Assembly (NCBI GenBank): GCA_005880695.1
Contig: VBGR01000035.1
Span: 1 to 64,000, forward strand
Reading direction: 5' to 3'
DNA from: Chloroflexota bacterium
GTDB taxonomy: Bacteria; Chloroflexota; Dormibacteria; Dormibacterales; Dormibacteraceae
DNA length: 64,000 nucleotides
A model generated the notes under the pieces. It was not told the origin of the DNA, did not search any database, and saw only the letters and a program-made list of their open reading frames with translations. Shown piece after piece: positions 25,211 to 33,162 of the stretch. A program made the position numbers and the translations under genes. Numbering within the stretch: position 1 is the first letter of the stretch; every line of letters starts with the position of its first letter.

Positions 25211-25755
25211 CAGGCGGCGTCCCGAGCGGCCATGAGCCGCAGCAACGCCTGGAGCGCCCGGTGCTGGAGTGCTCGCACCTGCCCGCGCCGCCGCCCCGTC
25301 CCGGCTGCCACGGCCTCGACCGGCATACCGACCAGGAAGCGCATGGTCAGCACCTCCTGCTGGTCGGGTGTCAGCTCCGCCAGGGCTCCTCGCAGCTCGT
25401 CAGCCTCGTGGACCGGGTGTCGACCGGGGGTCGGCCGCCACCCATGCGCCCGGAGCTCCCGGGCGGCCAGGTACTGGAGCCACGGGTGCAGACCGCCCGG
25501 GCGGCGGTGATATTTCGGCAAGATTTCGAGCGCTGTGAGAAACGCCTGCCCGGTGACCGCTTCGGCAACTGTGTGGTCGCCGACGCGCGCGAAGATGGCC
25601 CGGTAGACGGCGTCGAAATAGGTGTCGTAGATCTCTTCGAGCGCCTCCGGTTCGTAGCGCTGCGCCCGGATCACCAGCTCCCGTTCATCGGCTGCGGCTT
25701 GCGGTGTGATCGGTGCGGGCGGCATGTCATCTTCCATACGCTGCGGTTGAACCAT
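25210..25755 (-). CDS. ECF-type RNA polymerase sigma factor
   Basis: Sigma factor of 181 residues with region 2 (ALEEIYDTYFDAVYRAIFAR and LPKYHRRPGGLHPWLQYLA) and region 4 (AELTPDQQEVLTMRFLVGMP followed by the HTH GTGRRRGQVRALQHRALQAL). No region 1 or 3. It is co-transcribed with the DUF5667 membrane protein. The ATG at 25755 is 8 bases from TATCGT on the minus strand; ATG codons a few residues inside are alternatives. It diverges from the C39-like gene by 17 bp. Confidence 0.85.
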   Translation of the reverse strand: MVQPQRMEDDMPPAPITPQAAADERELVIRAQRYEPEALEEIYDTYFDAVYRAIFARVGDHTVAEAVTGQAFLTALEILPKYHRRPGGLHPWLQYLAARELRAHGWRPTPGRHPVHEADELRGALAELTPDQQEVLTMRFLVGMPVEAVAAGTGRRRGQVRALQHRALQALLRLMAARDAA

Positions 25756-25759
25756 TCCG

Positions 25760-25765
25760 TATAAC
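25760..25765 (+). promoter_or_regulatory. -10 element of a probable leaderless promoter
   Basis: TATAAC lies 7 bases before the GTG start at 25773, too close for a Shine-Dalgarno site. It also overlaps the promoter region of the divergent sigma factor, so the two may be co-regulated. Confidence 0.45.
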
Positions 25766-25772
25766 GATAACG

Positions 25773-26321
25773 GTGCGTTTCCTGTACGAGAACAGGTTGG
25801 AAGCGAGCTGGGTCCACAACCAGGGGTCGGCTTGCACCTCGGCGGCGGTCCTGGCGGCCCTCGGCGGACTCGGCGCGGTTTCTCTGCCCGACCTGGCCAC
25901 GGGATCGACGCTCCTGGCCGGCTCCGAATACGGCGCGCCGGCGCTCCTCGACTACGTTTCGCTGCCCGGCCGGCGGGCGCCGCTCGACCTGCGGATCGAG
26001 GAGCTCGCTCGCGGCTGCGGGCTAGACGTCGACTCGCGGACCGGAATCGTCGTTCCGCTGTGGCAGCTGCGGCCGCGCGACGGCGAGGCTCTCATCGTCC
26101 ACCTCGCCTGGGGCCAGGAGAAGCCCGGGCAGTACGGCGCCTGGGGGTGGAACCCGCTGCAGCCGGCGACCTACTCGACCGGCGGGCACAGCGTGGTTTT
26201 GGTCCGGGTGGACGAGTCCGGATGGACGGTGCTCGACCCCAACCTGGAGCATCTGCAGGAGTGGCCCCGGGCCGGGATCGCGACTGCCACGACTCGCGTC
26301 ACGCCGTCAGGTCGCGGCTAG
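25773..26321 (+). CDS. C39/papain-like domain protein
   Basis: Protein of 182 residues with a peptidase-C39-like layout: NQGSACTSAAVLAALGG (Cys and flanking Gln), GGHSVVLVRVDESGWTVLDPN (His and Asp/Asn). The three candidate catalytic residues are in the expected order. No signal peptide or transporter domain, so it may be a cytosolic protease-like or inactive fold. Start GTG 25773, with no Shine-Dalgarno site. It converges on pepF with a 15-bp overlap. Confidence 0.55.
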   Translation: MRFLYENRLEASWVHNQGSACTSAAVLAALGGLGAVSLPDLATGSTLLAGSEYGAPALLDYVSLPGRRAPLDLRIEELARGCGLDVDSRTGIVVPLWQLRPRDGEALIVHLAWGQEKPGQYGAWGWNPLQPATYSTGGHSVVLVRVDESGWTVLDPNLEHLQEWPRAGIATATTRVTPSGRG

Positions 26322-28094
26322 CTCCTCGATCTGCTTGACCATCCCGTCGAGGATGTCCAGCCCACGGTCCCAGAACCCGGGGTCGGTGATGTCCATGTCG
26401 AGTGTCCTGACCAGCTCGTCCGGGCGCGTCGAGCCGCCCGCGGCGAGGAAGTCCAGGTACCTCTGGACGAAGGCTGGGCCGGCTTCCTGGTAGCGGCGGT
26501 AGACGGAGAGCGCAAGCAGGTTGCCGAACGCGTAGGCGTAGACGTAGCCCGGCGCGAAGATGAAATGCGGGATGTAGCTCCACCACGCCTTGTGGTCCTC
26601 GGTCAAGGTGACCGAGTCGCCGAACATCGGCTGCAGGGAAGCCTGCCAGACCTCGCCGAGCTGGTCGACGGAAAGCTCGCCTTCTTTCCGGCGACGTGTA
26701 TGGGCGGCGTCCTCGAAGCGATTGAAGGCGACCTGCCTGAAGACCGTTGCGAAGGCGTCCTCGACCTGGTGGCAGAGCATGGATAGGCGGATCTTCGGAT
26801 CGCGTTCGTCGGCCATGATCCGGTCGAACGTGAGCGCCTCGCCGAACACGGAGGCGGTCTCGGCGAGGGTCAGTGGAGGGTGATAGTCGAAGATGTTCTG
26901 GCGCGCGGCGAGCCGGTCGTGGAGGCCGTGGCCAAGCTCGTGCGCGAGCGTCAGGGCGTCGCGCAGCCGGCCGGTGAAGTTCAAGAGCACGTAGGGGTGG
27001 AACTTGGGAGTGACGCCCATGCAGAACGCGCCTGAGCGCTTGTTCTCCAGCACGGGCGCGTCGATCCAGGGCTTCTCGAAAAACTCCGAGACGAGCTGCC
27101 CGGCCCGCTCTGAGAAGCGCGAGTAAGACCCGAGGACGAGCTCCTTCGCTTCCTCCCAGCTGAGCTCCCGGCTCACCTCTTCGATCGGCGCGTAGCGGTC
27201 CCACTCGAACAGCTCGTCAACCTTCAGCAGGCGCTTCTTGACGCGGTAATAACGAGCCACCATCCCGTAACGGCGAGTGACCGCGTCGACCAGCGCCTGG
27301 ACCGCCTCATCCGAGGTCTCGTTGGCGAGGTTCCGGAAGCTGACCCAGTTGGGGTACTTGCGCAGGCGGTCATCGATCGCCCGGTCTTGAAGAACGGTGT
27401 TGAAGACGTAGGCGCGCGTCCGGATGTCCTGGCGCAGCGCCTGGGTGACGCTGGCGCTGGCCTCGCGCCGGCGGTTCCGGTCCGGTTCGTGCAGCCGGGC
27501 GAGGGCCTTGTCCAGCGGCATCGACTCGTCCGCGATCGGGACCTTGATTGCAGAGGCGAGCTCTTCGAAGAGGCGGACCCAGGCGGATGTCGAAACCGGG
27601 GCCCGGTCCGTGAGCAGCCGCTCCTCCACCTCGGTCAGGTTGTGCGGCCGGTACTTCCTGGCCTCCTCGACCGCGTGCCGGTAAGGAGCGACTCGGGGAT
27701 CGGCGAAAAGCGTGGCCACCTGCTCATCGGTCAGCTCGGCCAGCTCGAGCGGGAAGAAGACGGTGTGCCGGCCGCGCTGCGAACCGGCCTCCTCCACCCG
27801 CGCCACCAACCGGCCGGCGGCGGGGTCGGCCGTGTTCTGGCTATGCAGGAGCTGGGCGTAGACCGCCGGCAGGGAGACGCGCTCCTGCATCTGCTCGAGC
27901 TGCTCGAACATGCGGGCGAAGTCTCCAGGCTCGAGTTGGGTGACACGGCCGCGGTAGTCGGCTTCGAACCGCTCGGCCTGCTCGAGCCCTTCGGCGAGCA
28001 CCGCCTCGATCTGCGGATCCGTCGGCGATGTATAGAGGTCCGAGAGGTCCCAGCGGACGTTTTCGGCGCCCGTCGAAGTCGTCGCTTGTGCCAC
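26307..28094 (-). CDS. pepF: Oligoendopeptidase F (M3 family)
   Basis: Zinc metallopeptidase of 595 residues that degrades short peptides in the cytosol. The M3 active site TLAHELGHGLHD carries HExxH, followed by TASVFGEALTFD with the third ligand Glu. The N-terminus VRWDLSDLYTSPTDPQIEAV is typical of PepF. Start GTG 28094. It follows the transglutaminase gene by 6 bp on the same strand and may be transcribed from that operon. Confidence 0.95.
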   Translation of the reverse strand: MAQATTSTGAENVRWDLSDLYTSPTDPQIEAVLAEGLEQAERFEADYRGRVTQLEPGDFARMFEQLEQMQERVSLPAVYAQLLHSQNTADPAAGRLVARVEEAGSQRGRHTVFFPLELAELTDEQVATLFADPRVAPYRHAVEEARKYRPHNLTEVEERLLTDRAPVSTSAWVRLFEELASAIKVPIADESMPLDKALARLHEPDRNRRREASASVTQALRQDIRTRAYVFNTVLQDRAIDDRLRKYPNWVSFRNLANETSDEAVQALVDAVTRRYGMVARYYRVKKRLLKVDELFEWDRYAPIEEVSRELSWEEAKELVLGSYSRFSERAGQLVSEFFEKPWIDAPVLENKRSGAFCMGVTPKFHPYVLLNFTGRLRDALTLAHELGHGLHDRLAARQNIFDYHPPLTLAETASVFGEALTFDRIMADERDPKIRLSMLCHQVEDAFATVFRQVAFNRFEDAAHTRRRKEGELSVDQLGEVWQASLQPMFGDSVTLTEDHKAWWSYIPHFIFAPGYVYAYAFGNLLALSVYRRYQEAGPAFVQRYLDFLAAGGSTRPDELVRTLDMDITDPGFWDRGLDILDGMVKQIEELAAT

Positions 28095-28100
28095 CGCTGA

Positions 28101-30098
28101 TCAGGATAGCCGGGCGGTCAACTCCTCCATGTCGGCGGGGCTTGGCCAGCGCTCGGCGTAGGCGCCGCGGTTGACCGCCGCGGTCACGTCGGACAAGAGC
28201 TCGGCCAGCTCGCCCGCGACGATGGCGTGCTCGTACTCCAAGGGCGTCTCCGCCGGCCCTCGCCGCCGGCGCAGGCGGCGCTGGATCCGTTCATAGAGCC
28301 GGAGCAGTTGGAACTCGCCCGGGCTGCGCGACCGAACCAGACGGCGCCGCCGGGTCCAGAGCCAACCGGAGGCGGCGACCAGGACAATCAGCAGCGCTGC
28401 CAAGCCTGGCCCAAGCGCCAGCGCGCCCAGCGAGCCCAGCGCGGCGCCCGGCGCACCGATCGTGAGGTGCGGGATCAGGCGGGCCAGCCCGGACGTGGCC
28501 CAGCGGTTCGGGAACCGGGTCGCGGCCAGCGGGTCGAAGCCGGGCGAGGGGTCTACCGGCACCCAGCCATGGCCGGGGAAATAGGCTTCGACCCAGGCGT
28601 GCGCGTCGCGGGCTCGCACGACCGACTGGTCGAGCGTCGGGTTGTACTCGCCAGTGGAGTAGCCGGTGACGAGGCGCGCGGGCACACCCAGGCTGCGCAG
28701 GAGGAGCGTCTCCGCGGTGGCGAACTGTTCGCAGTAGCCGACCTTGGCATCGAACAGGAACCAGTCGATCGGATCCTGGCCAGGAGGCACCCGGCTGAGG
28801 TTCTGAGAGTAGCGATACGGCTCCGAACCGAGCTTCCGCGTCAGCGCCATCACCAGCTCGTACCGGTCCGCGGGGTCGATCCCGGCGGTGAGCTGCCGCG
28901 CCAGCGCCCTGGCGCGCTCCGACAGGGAGCCGGTGTCGTAGTACTGGGGGTAGACCGCGGGGCTCGGGTCCTGGCCGGCCAGCTTCTTGAGAGAGCCGGG
29001 AGTGTAGTCGGGCAACGCGGAGACCACCGAGTAAGTCGTCCCGGCCGCGTGCGGCGCCGGTGCCCGCCAGTCGCCGTAGTAGTCTCGCCGGATCTCAGCC
29101 GCCGGGTAATAGATGCTCTCGACCGGGGCGGCGGCATAGATCACGCCGGGCATCGGCTGGACGATCCGGTAGACCTGGACGAAGCTGCCGAGCTGAGGGC
29201 CTTGGGGAGGCGGCAGCTGGCGGGCATCGACATAGGCGCGAAAGGTCTGCCCTTCGGAGTGGGTCGCGGTCCAGATGCCCTTCTGATAGCTGTCAAAGAC
29301 GAGGCCGCGCCAGTAACCGGGGGCGCCCGTCCGGACGTACATGACCACCTGGTCGCCGAGTCGCCCGCGGTAGCGCAGGTTGATGTTCGCGGTCGATCCG
29401 CTCGGGTCGGCACCGAACTCAACGAGCGGCAGAGCCGGGTTCTCCAGCTCGCCGCGGAAGGAGACGTACGTCGGCAGCGAGACGATCAGGGGGCCGGCCG
29501 GCCGCGCCGACGGCTGCGGAAGTAAGACGAAGGCGCCCCCGCCGAGTGCGACCGCTGCGACCAGCGCGGCCGCAAGCGGCACTCGCGGCACCTGGAATCG
29601 CGGTGCGCCGATTCGCTTCAGGTGCGACGCCGTCCAGAAGCCGCCCAGACAGAGCAGCCAGGCCAGAACGATCGGAGCGAAAGCCACATCCCAGGCGAAA
29701 ACCGCCGCCAGATAGAGGAGCGCCAGGCTCATCCACATGGTCGAGTAGAGGTTGCGGCGGGTCCTGAGCTCGAAGCTGGTGACCGCGACCAGGAGCATCA
29801 CGAAGTTGGCCTGCGGAAGGTTCCCTCCGAAGAGGGCCAGGACGCTGTCGAAAACGAAGTACGCCAGGCAGGCGAAGACCAGCCCGGCGATGACAGCCTG
29901 CCGGATCCGGTCCGGCGGATCGTGCCGGTGGCGGTGGCTGTATATATAGCCTGGGGCGGCGACGAGGAGGGTGCCGGCCGGAGCCAGGTAGGTCTGGCCG
30001 TAAACCGCGATCGCGAGGCAGCCGACAGCGAAGGTGCCGAACGCGAAGGCGCGGGCGACACCCGAATCCTCGATCGGCGACCTGGGAAGCAGCTTCAC
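28101..30098 (-). CDS. Transglutaminase-like membrane protein (TgpA/DUF3488 type)
   Basis: Protein of 665 residues: an N-terminal block of membrane helices (to about residue 200), a large extracytoplasmic region with a transglutaminase core (Cys in VGYCEQFATAETLLL, His in ARDAHAWVEAYFPGHGW, Asp in PVDPSPGFDP), a further helix and a cytoplasmic DUF4129-like tail with TPLEYEHAI. Start GTG 30098 overlaps the DUF58 stop (GTGA). With MoxR and DUF58 it forms a widespread three-gene cluster of unclear role in envelope or complex assembly. Confidence 0.9.
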   Translation of the reverse strand: MKLLPRSPIEDSGVARAFAFGTFAVGCLAIAVYGQTYLAPAGTLLVAAPGYIYSHRHRHDPPDRIRQAVIAGLVFACLAYFVFDSVLALFGGNLPQANFVMLLVAVTSFELRTRRNLYSTMWMSLALLYLAAVFAWDVAFAPIVLAWLLCLGGFWTASHLKRIGAPRFQVPRVPLAAALVAAVALGGGAFVLLPQPSARPAGPLIVSLPTYVSFRGELENPALPLVEFGADPSGSTANINLRYRGRLGDQVVMYVRTGAPGYWRGLVFDSYQKGIWTATHSEGQTFRAYVDARQLPPPQGPQLGSFVQVYRIVQPMPGVIYAAAPVESIYYPAAEIRRDYYGDWRAPAPHAAGTTYSVVSALPDYTPGSLKKLAGQDPSPAVYPQYYDTGSLSERARALARQLTAGIDPADRYELVMALTRKLGSEPYRYSQNLSRVPPGQDPIDWFLFDAKVGYCEQFATAETLLLRSLGVPARLVTGYSTGEYNPTLDQSVVRARDAHAWVEAYFPGHGWVPVDPSPGFDPLAATRFPNRWATSGLARLIPHLTIGAPGAALGSLGALALGPGLAALLIVLVAASGWLWTRRRRLVRSRSPGEFQLLRLYERIQRRLRRRRGPAETPLEYEHAIVAGELAELLSDVTAAVNRGAYAERWPSPADMEELTARLS

Positions 30099-31222
30099 AA
30101 GGGCCACTCCGTGCCGACGGCCTGGTAGGGCACCTCCAGCTCGCCTTCTCCCACCAACCATGCCCGCGCGCCGGCGCCGCGGGACTGCATGTCTTGGAGC
30201 GCGTCAAGTGCCGGCCCTCCCGGCCGCGTCAGGAAAGCGATCGCGTCCATGACGCGAGGCGGCCCGGACGGGTCAACGGGCAGATCGGGGTAGAGCGCCA
30301 ACCATTCGAGGATCGACCAGAGGCTGCGGCTCTCATCGAGGCGTGTCGCCTCCCGGCCCGGGCACCAAGCCACCACCCGACCGCCGGATCGCAGGCAGTC
30401 CCAGGCCTCCGAAGCAGCCAGGCGCGCCACCTGGTCGGCGGCTTCGGGAGTTGCCGGCGTGGGGTCCAGAAGGAGCCCGACGATACGCAGGCCGGGAGGT
30501 TCGAACTCGCGCACCACCAGCTCTCCACGGCGGGCACTCGTCCGCCAGTGGATCCGCCGCAACGGATCGCCCGCCCTGTACTCGCGGACGCCGTAGAGGT
30601 CGTTGCCGTGGCCGGGGCGGACGGCGGTGAAAGCCGACTCCAGCTCGCGAACCTGCACGGAAGTCGCCAGTGAGCTGAAGAGGGGCAGCACAACCGCCAG
30701 CCGCTGGTCGGCGCTGCGCCGCCGGTGCCGGAAGAAGCCGAGTGGATCGCCGGTGTCGAGGGTTACCCCCGAGGCAGCTAGCGATCCTCGCCGGACTGGC
30801 TCCAAGCGCTCGACTCGACGCCAGCCGGCGGCGGGGACGAGCCCGGAACCGGCCGCGAGCTGCCGCCCGCCGATGTCGGTGGCCAGGCGGGCCGGGCCGC
30901 GGGCGCTGCCGCCGGTGACCGTAAGTGCGAGCTCGAGTTCGACGGTGTCACCTTCGAACACCGGCGCCGGCAGGGGCGCATCTCGGAACGCGGACTCGGG
31001 CAGGTCAGGTGAGGGCGAGTGCGGCGAGGACTCGACGGCCAGGAGGCGGATCGAAGCCGCGACTCCGCGCGAGTTCCAGCGGGTGTAGCCGAGCATGGCC
31101 AGCGCGGCGGCCCAGAGCAGGAGACCGAAGAGGAACAGCCAGGCCACCTCGCTAGTCGCGCCGTACAAGTAGATGACCGCCCCGAGTACGAGTGCCCCCA
31201 ACAGCCTCCAGGTCGGCCTCAT
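30095..31222 (-). CDS. DUF58-domain protein
   Basis: Protein of 375 residues with two N-terminal membrane helices (LLGALVLGAVIYLYGA and AWLFLFGLLLWAAALAML), an Ig-like middle and the DUF58 motif YRAGDPLRRIHWRTSARRG. DUF58 proteins are VWA-like partners of MoxR ATPases. It follows moxR after a 234-bp gap filled by a structured repeat, unusual in a cluster whose other members overlap. Confidence 0.9.
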   Translation of the reverse strand: MRPTWRLLGALVLGAVIYLYGATSEVAWLFLFGLLLWAAALAMLGYTRWNSRGVAASIRLLAVESSPHSPSPDLPESAFRDAPLPAPVFEGDTVELELALTVTGGSARGPARLATDIGGRQLAAGSGLVPAAGWRRVERLEPVRRGSLAASGVTLDTGDPLGFFRHRRRSADQRLAVVLPLFSSLATSVQVRELESAFTAVRPGHGNDLYGVREYRAGDPLRRIHWRTSARRGELVVREFEPPGLRIVGLLLDPTPATPEAADQVARLAASEAWDCLRSGGRVVAWCPGREATRLDESRSLWSILEWLALYPDLPVDPSGPPRVMDAIAFLTRPGGPALDALQDMQSRGAGARAWLVGEGELEVPYQAVGTEWPL

Positions 31223-31264
31223 CGTTCTAAGCCGGCGCGGTGGCTTACCTCGGCCCCCTTACCT

Positions 31265-31420
31265 GGGGGGCTTTGCCCCCCCGACAACGCCGGCGTCAAG
31301 GCTCCGGCTCGCCTACCCTCGCCCGCCTCCGGCGGCCTTGACACCGGCGGCGCGGCGTGCTCCGCACGCCGCTGCCCCCCTACGGCGCCACTCGGCGCCG
31401 CCCCTGGCCTACGGCCGGGG
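31265..31420 (+). repeat. Structured multi-hairpin repeat, copy A
   Basis: In order on the plus strand: GGGGGGC-ttt-GCCCCCC (31265-31281), long-range arms GGCGTCAAG (31292-31300) and CTTGACACC (31337-31345), GGCGTGC-tcc-GCACGCC (31354-31370), GCTGCCCCCC (31371-31380), CGGCGCC-actc-GGCGCCG (31383-31400) and a final GC hairpin to 31420. The same plan, on the opposite strand, is at 51984-52126. It lies between moxR and DUF58. Confidence 0.75.
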
Positions 31421-31456
31421 CCCCAAATCCTGCCTCCAAGCGCGGGTCGCGCGAGG

Positions 31457-32413
31457 TCAGGCATGGTGGCGGATCGGGGGCAGCGGCACTGTCGCTAGGA
31501 CCTCGGCGACCACGTCGGCGGCCGCCGCTCTCCCCCGCATCCCGAGGCGGTGCGCCATCACCGGCACCGCGAGTGACTTCACATCGTCGGGCAGCACGAA
31601 ATCCCGGCCCGCGAACAGTGCCAGCGCCTGCGAGGCCCGCTGCAGGTACAGACCCGCCCGCATGCTCGCCGGCAGGGCGACCTCGGGCCGCAGCCGGATT
31701 GCGTCGAGCAGCGAGACGATGTAGCTGCGGATCGCCGCCGCCACCACCACTTTGAGGCACGCCTCCTGGAGCTCCACCACCTCCGCCAGCCCGAGCACGG
31801 CCTCGAGGTCGGCGATCGGGTCGCCGTGCTGGCGACTGGCGAGGATCTCAGCCGCCTCGTCGCTCGTGGGCGGACCCATCGAAGCGGCGACCAGGAAACG
31901 ATCCAGCTGCGACTCCGGTAAGGGGTAGGTGCCCTGGAACTCGACCGGGTTCTGGGTCGCGATCACGAAGAACGGGCGCGGCAACGGCCGCGTCTCGCCG
32001 TCGACCGTGACCTGCGCTTCAGCCATCGCCTCCAGCAGCGCCGACTGCGTACGGGGCGTCGCCCGGTTTACCTCGTCGGCCAGCACCACGTTGGCAAAGA
32101 CCGGCCCGGGCAGGAAGTCGAAGGTGCTCTCCTTCTGGTTGAACACGCTGGCGCCGGTGATGTCGGCGGGCAGCAGGTCGGGCGTGCATTGGATTCGCTT
32201 GAAGGTGCCGCCAACCGACGACGCCAGGGCCCGCGCCAGCATGGTCTTGCCGGTGCCGGGTAGGTCCTGGAGCAGCACGTGACCACCGGCCACGAAGCCG
32301 GCGGCGGCCAGCCGGACGGTGTCCCGCTTCCCCACGATCACCCGCGCCACGTTGTCCTCCAGCCGGTTCAGCAGCCGGGCCGCGCGGGCGGGTTCGAGGG
32401 CGGGAGACGCCAT
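31457..32413 (-). CDS. MoxR-family AAA+ ATPase
   Basis: ATPase of 318 residues with Walker A DLPGTGKTMLAR, Walker B VVLADEVNRATPRTQSALLEAM, sensor FFVIATQNPVEFQGTYPLPESQ and arginine-finger region DRFLV. MoxR proteins act as chaperones for metal insertion or complex assembly with VWA partners. First gene of moxR-DUF58-transglutaminase; separated from DUF58 by the structured repeat. Confidence 0.94.
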   Translation of the reverse strand: MASPALEPARAARLLNRLEDNVARVIVGKRDTVRLAAAGFVAGGHVLLQDLPGTGKTMLARALASSVGGTFKRIQCTPDLLPADITGASVFNQKESTFDFLPGPVFANVVLADEVNRATPRTQSALLEAMAEAQVTVDGETRPLPRPFFVIATQNPVEFQGTYPLPESQLDRFLVAASMGPPTSDEAAEILASRQHGDPIADLEAVLGLAEVVELQEACLKVVVAAAIRSYIVSLLDAIRLRPEVALPASMRAGLYLQRASQALALFAGRDFVLPDDVKSLAVPVMAHRLGMRGRAAAADVVAEVLATVPLPPIRHHA

Positions 32414-32536
32414 AGCGGCGCAATTCTAGCCAGCGCACCCTGCCGCGCCTGCTCTTAAAAGCTGGCGGGCTCCCTCTAGTAATACCGTTCGGGGAGTGAT
32501 ACGTTATAGCAAATGGAGGTGATTTAAGGGCAACCC

Positions 32537-32815
32537 ATGTATATAGATGGACACAGTCTGCTTGTCTGGATCGGGGTCGGCCTGGTGGCGGGCTTTCTCG
32601 CTTCCCACGTGATGACCGGCCACGGCTTCGGTCTCATCATGGACATTGTCGTAGGCATCATCGGCGCCTTTTTGGGCGGTTTCCTGGCCGCAGCCGTCGG
32701 CCTCAGCGCGACCACGCTGATCGCACAGCTCATCGTTGCTTTCATCGGGGCCATCGTCCTGCTGATGCTCCTGCGTCTGGTCGGACTCGGCCGCACCCGT
32801 CGTCGAATGCTCTAG
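32537..32815 (+). CDS. GlsB/YeaQ/YmgE-family membrane protein 1
   Basis: Small membrane protein of 92 residues with three hydrophobic helices and the family motif HGFGLIMDIVVGIIGAFLGG. Family members are linked to envelope stress and called transglycosylase-associated, with no proven activity. Upstream GGAGGTGATT is nearly perfect for 16S rRNA but lies about 17 bases from the ATG, longer than usual. A tandem paralogue follows. Confidence 0.88.
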   Translation: MYIDGHSLLVWIGVGLVAGFLASHVMTGHGFGLIMDIVVGIIGAFLGGFLAAAVGLSATTLIAQLIVAFIGAIVLLMLLRLVGLGRTRRRML

Positions 32816-32838
32816 GAGGAACTGAAAGGAACCAAGAA

Positions 32839-33099
32839 ATGCACATCATCATCTGGCTCATCGTCGGACTCATCGCCGGAGCAGTGGCTGGACGGCTCGT
32901 GGCCGGCCATGGCTTCGGCATCATCATGGACATCGTCGTCGGCGTCATCGGCGCCTTCGTGGGCGGCTTCATAGCCGGCATGCTGGGCGTCCCCGTCACC
33001 AACCTGCTGATGCAGGTGCTCGTCGCCATCGTCGGCGCTGCGATCTTGCTCGTGATCCTGAAGGCCATCGGCTTCGGCCGGCGGACGACTACCTACTAG
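32839..33099 (+). CDS. GlsB/YeaQ/YmgE-family membrane protein 2
   Basis: Paralogue of the gene just upstream, 86 residues, with the same core HGFGIIMDIVVGVIGAFVGG and three helices. Separated by 23 bp containing AGGAGGAACTG, so the pair is one transcript. Probably a tandem duplication; the C-terminal tails differ (FGRRTTTY against GRTRRRML). Confidence 0.88.
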   Translation: MHIIIWLIVGLIAGAVAGRLVAGHGFGIIMDIVVGVIGAFVGGFIAGMLGVPVTNLLMQVLVAIVGAAILLVILKAIGFGRRTTTY

Positions 33100-33128
33100 C
33101 GCACTCGACCCAGCGCCGCAGCGCAACC

Positions 33129-33156
33129 TGAGCCGGTCCCGCGAGGGGCCGGCTCA
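33129..33156. terminator. Strong bidirectional hairpin terminator
   Basis: TGAGCCGG/CCGGCTCA arms extended by G-C and G-T pairs around a GCGA loop, 12 pairs in all, between two converging genes. No T-tract. Confidence 0.6.
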
Positions 33157-33162
33157 GCCGCG

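Noticed and set aside
31219-31760. Frames through the structured repeat A (81-183 codons on both strands)
   Set aside because: They read through hairpins and have no protein-like composition; structure explains the region better.
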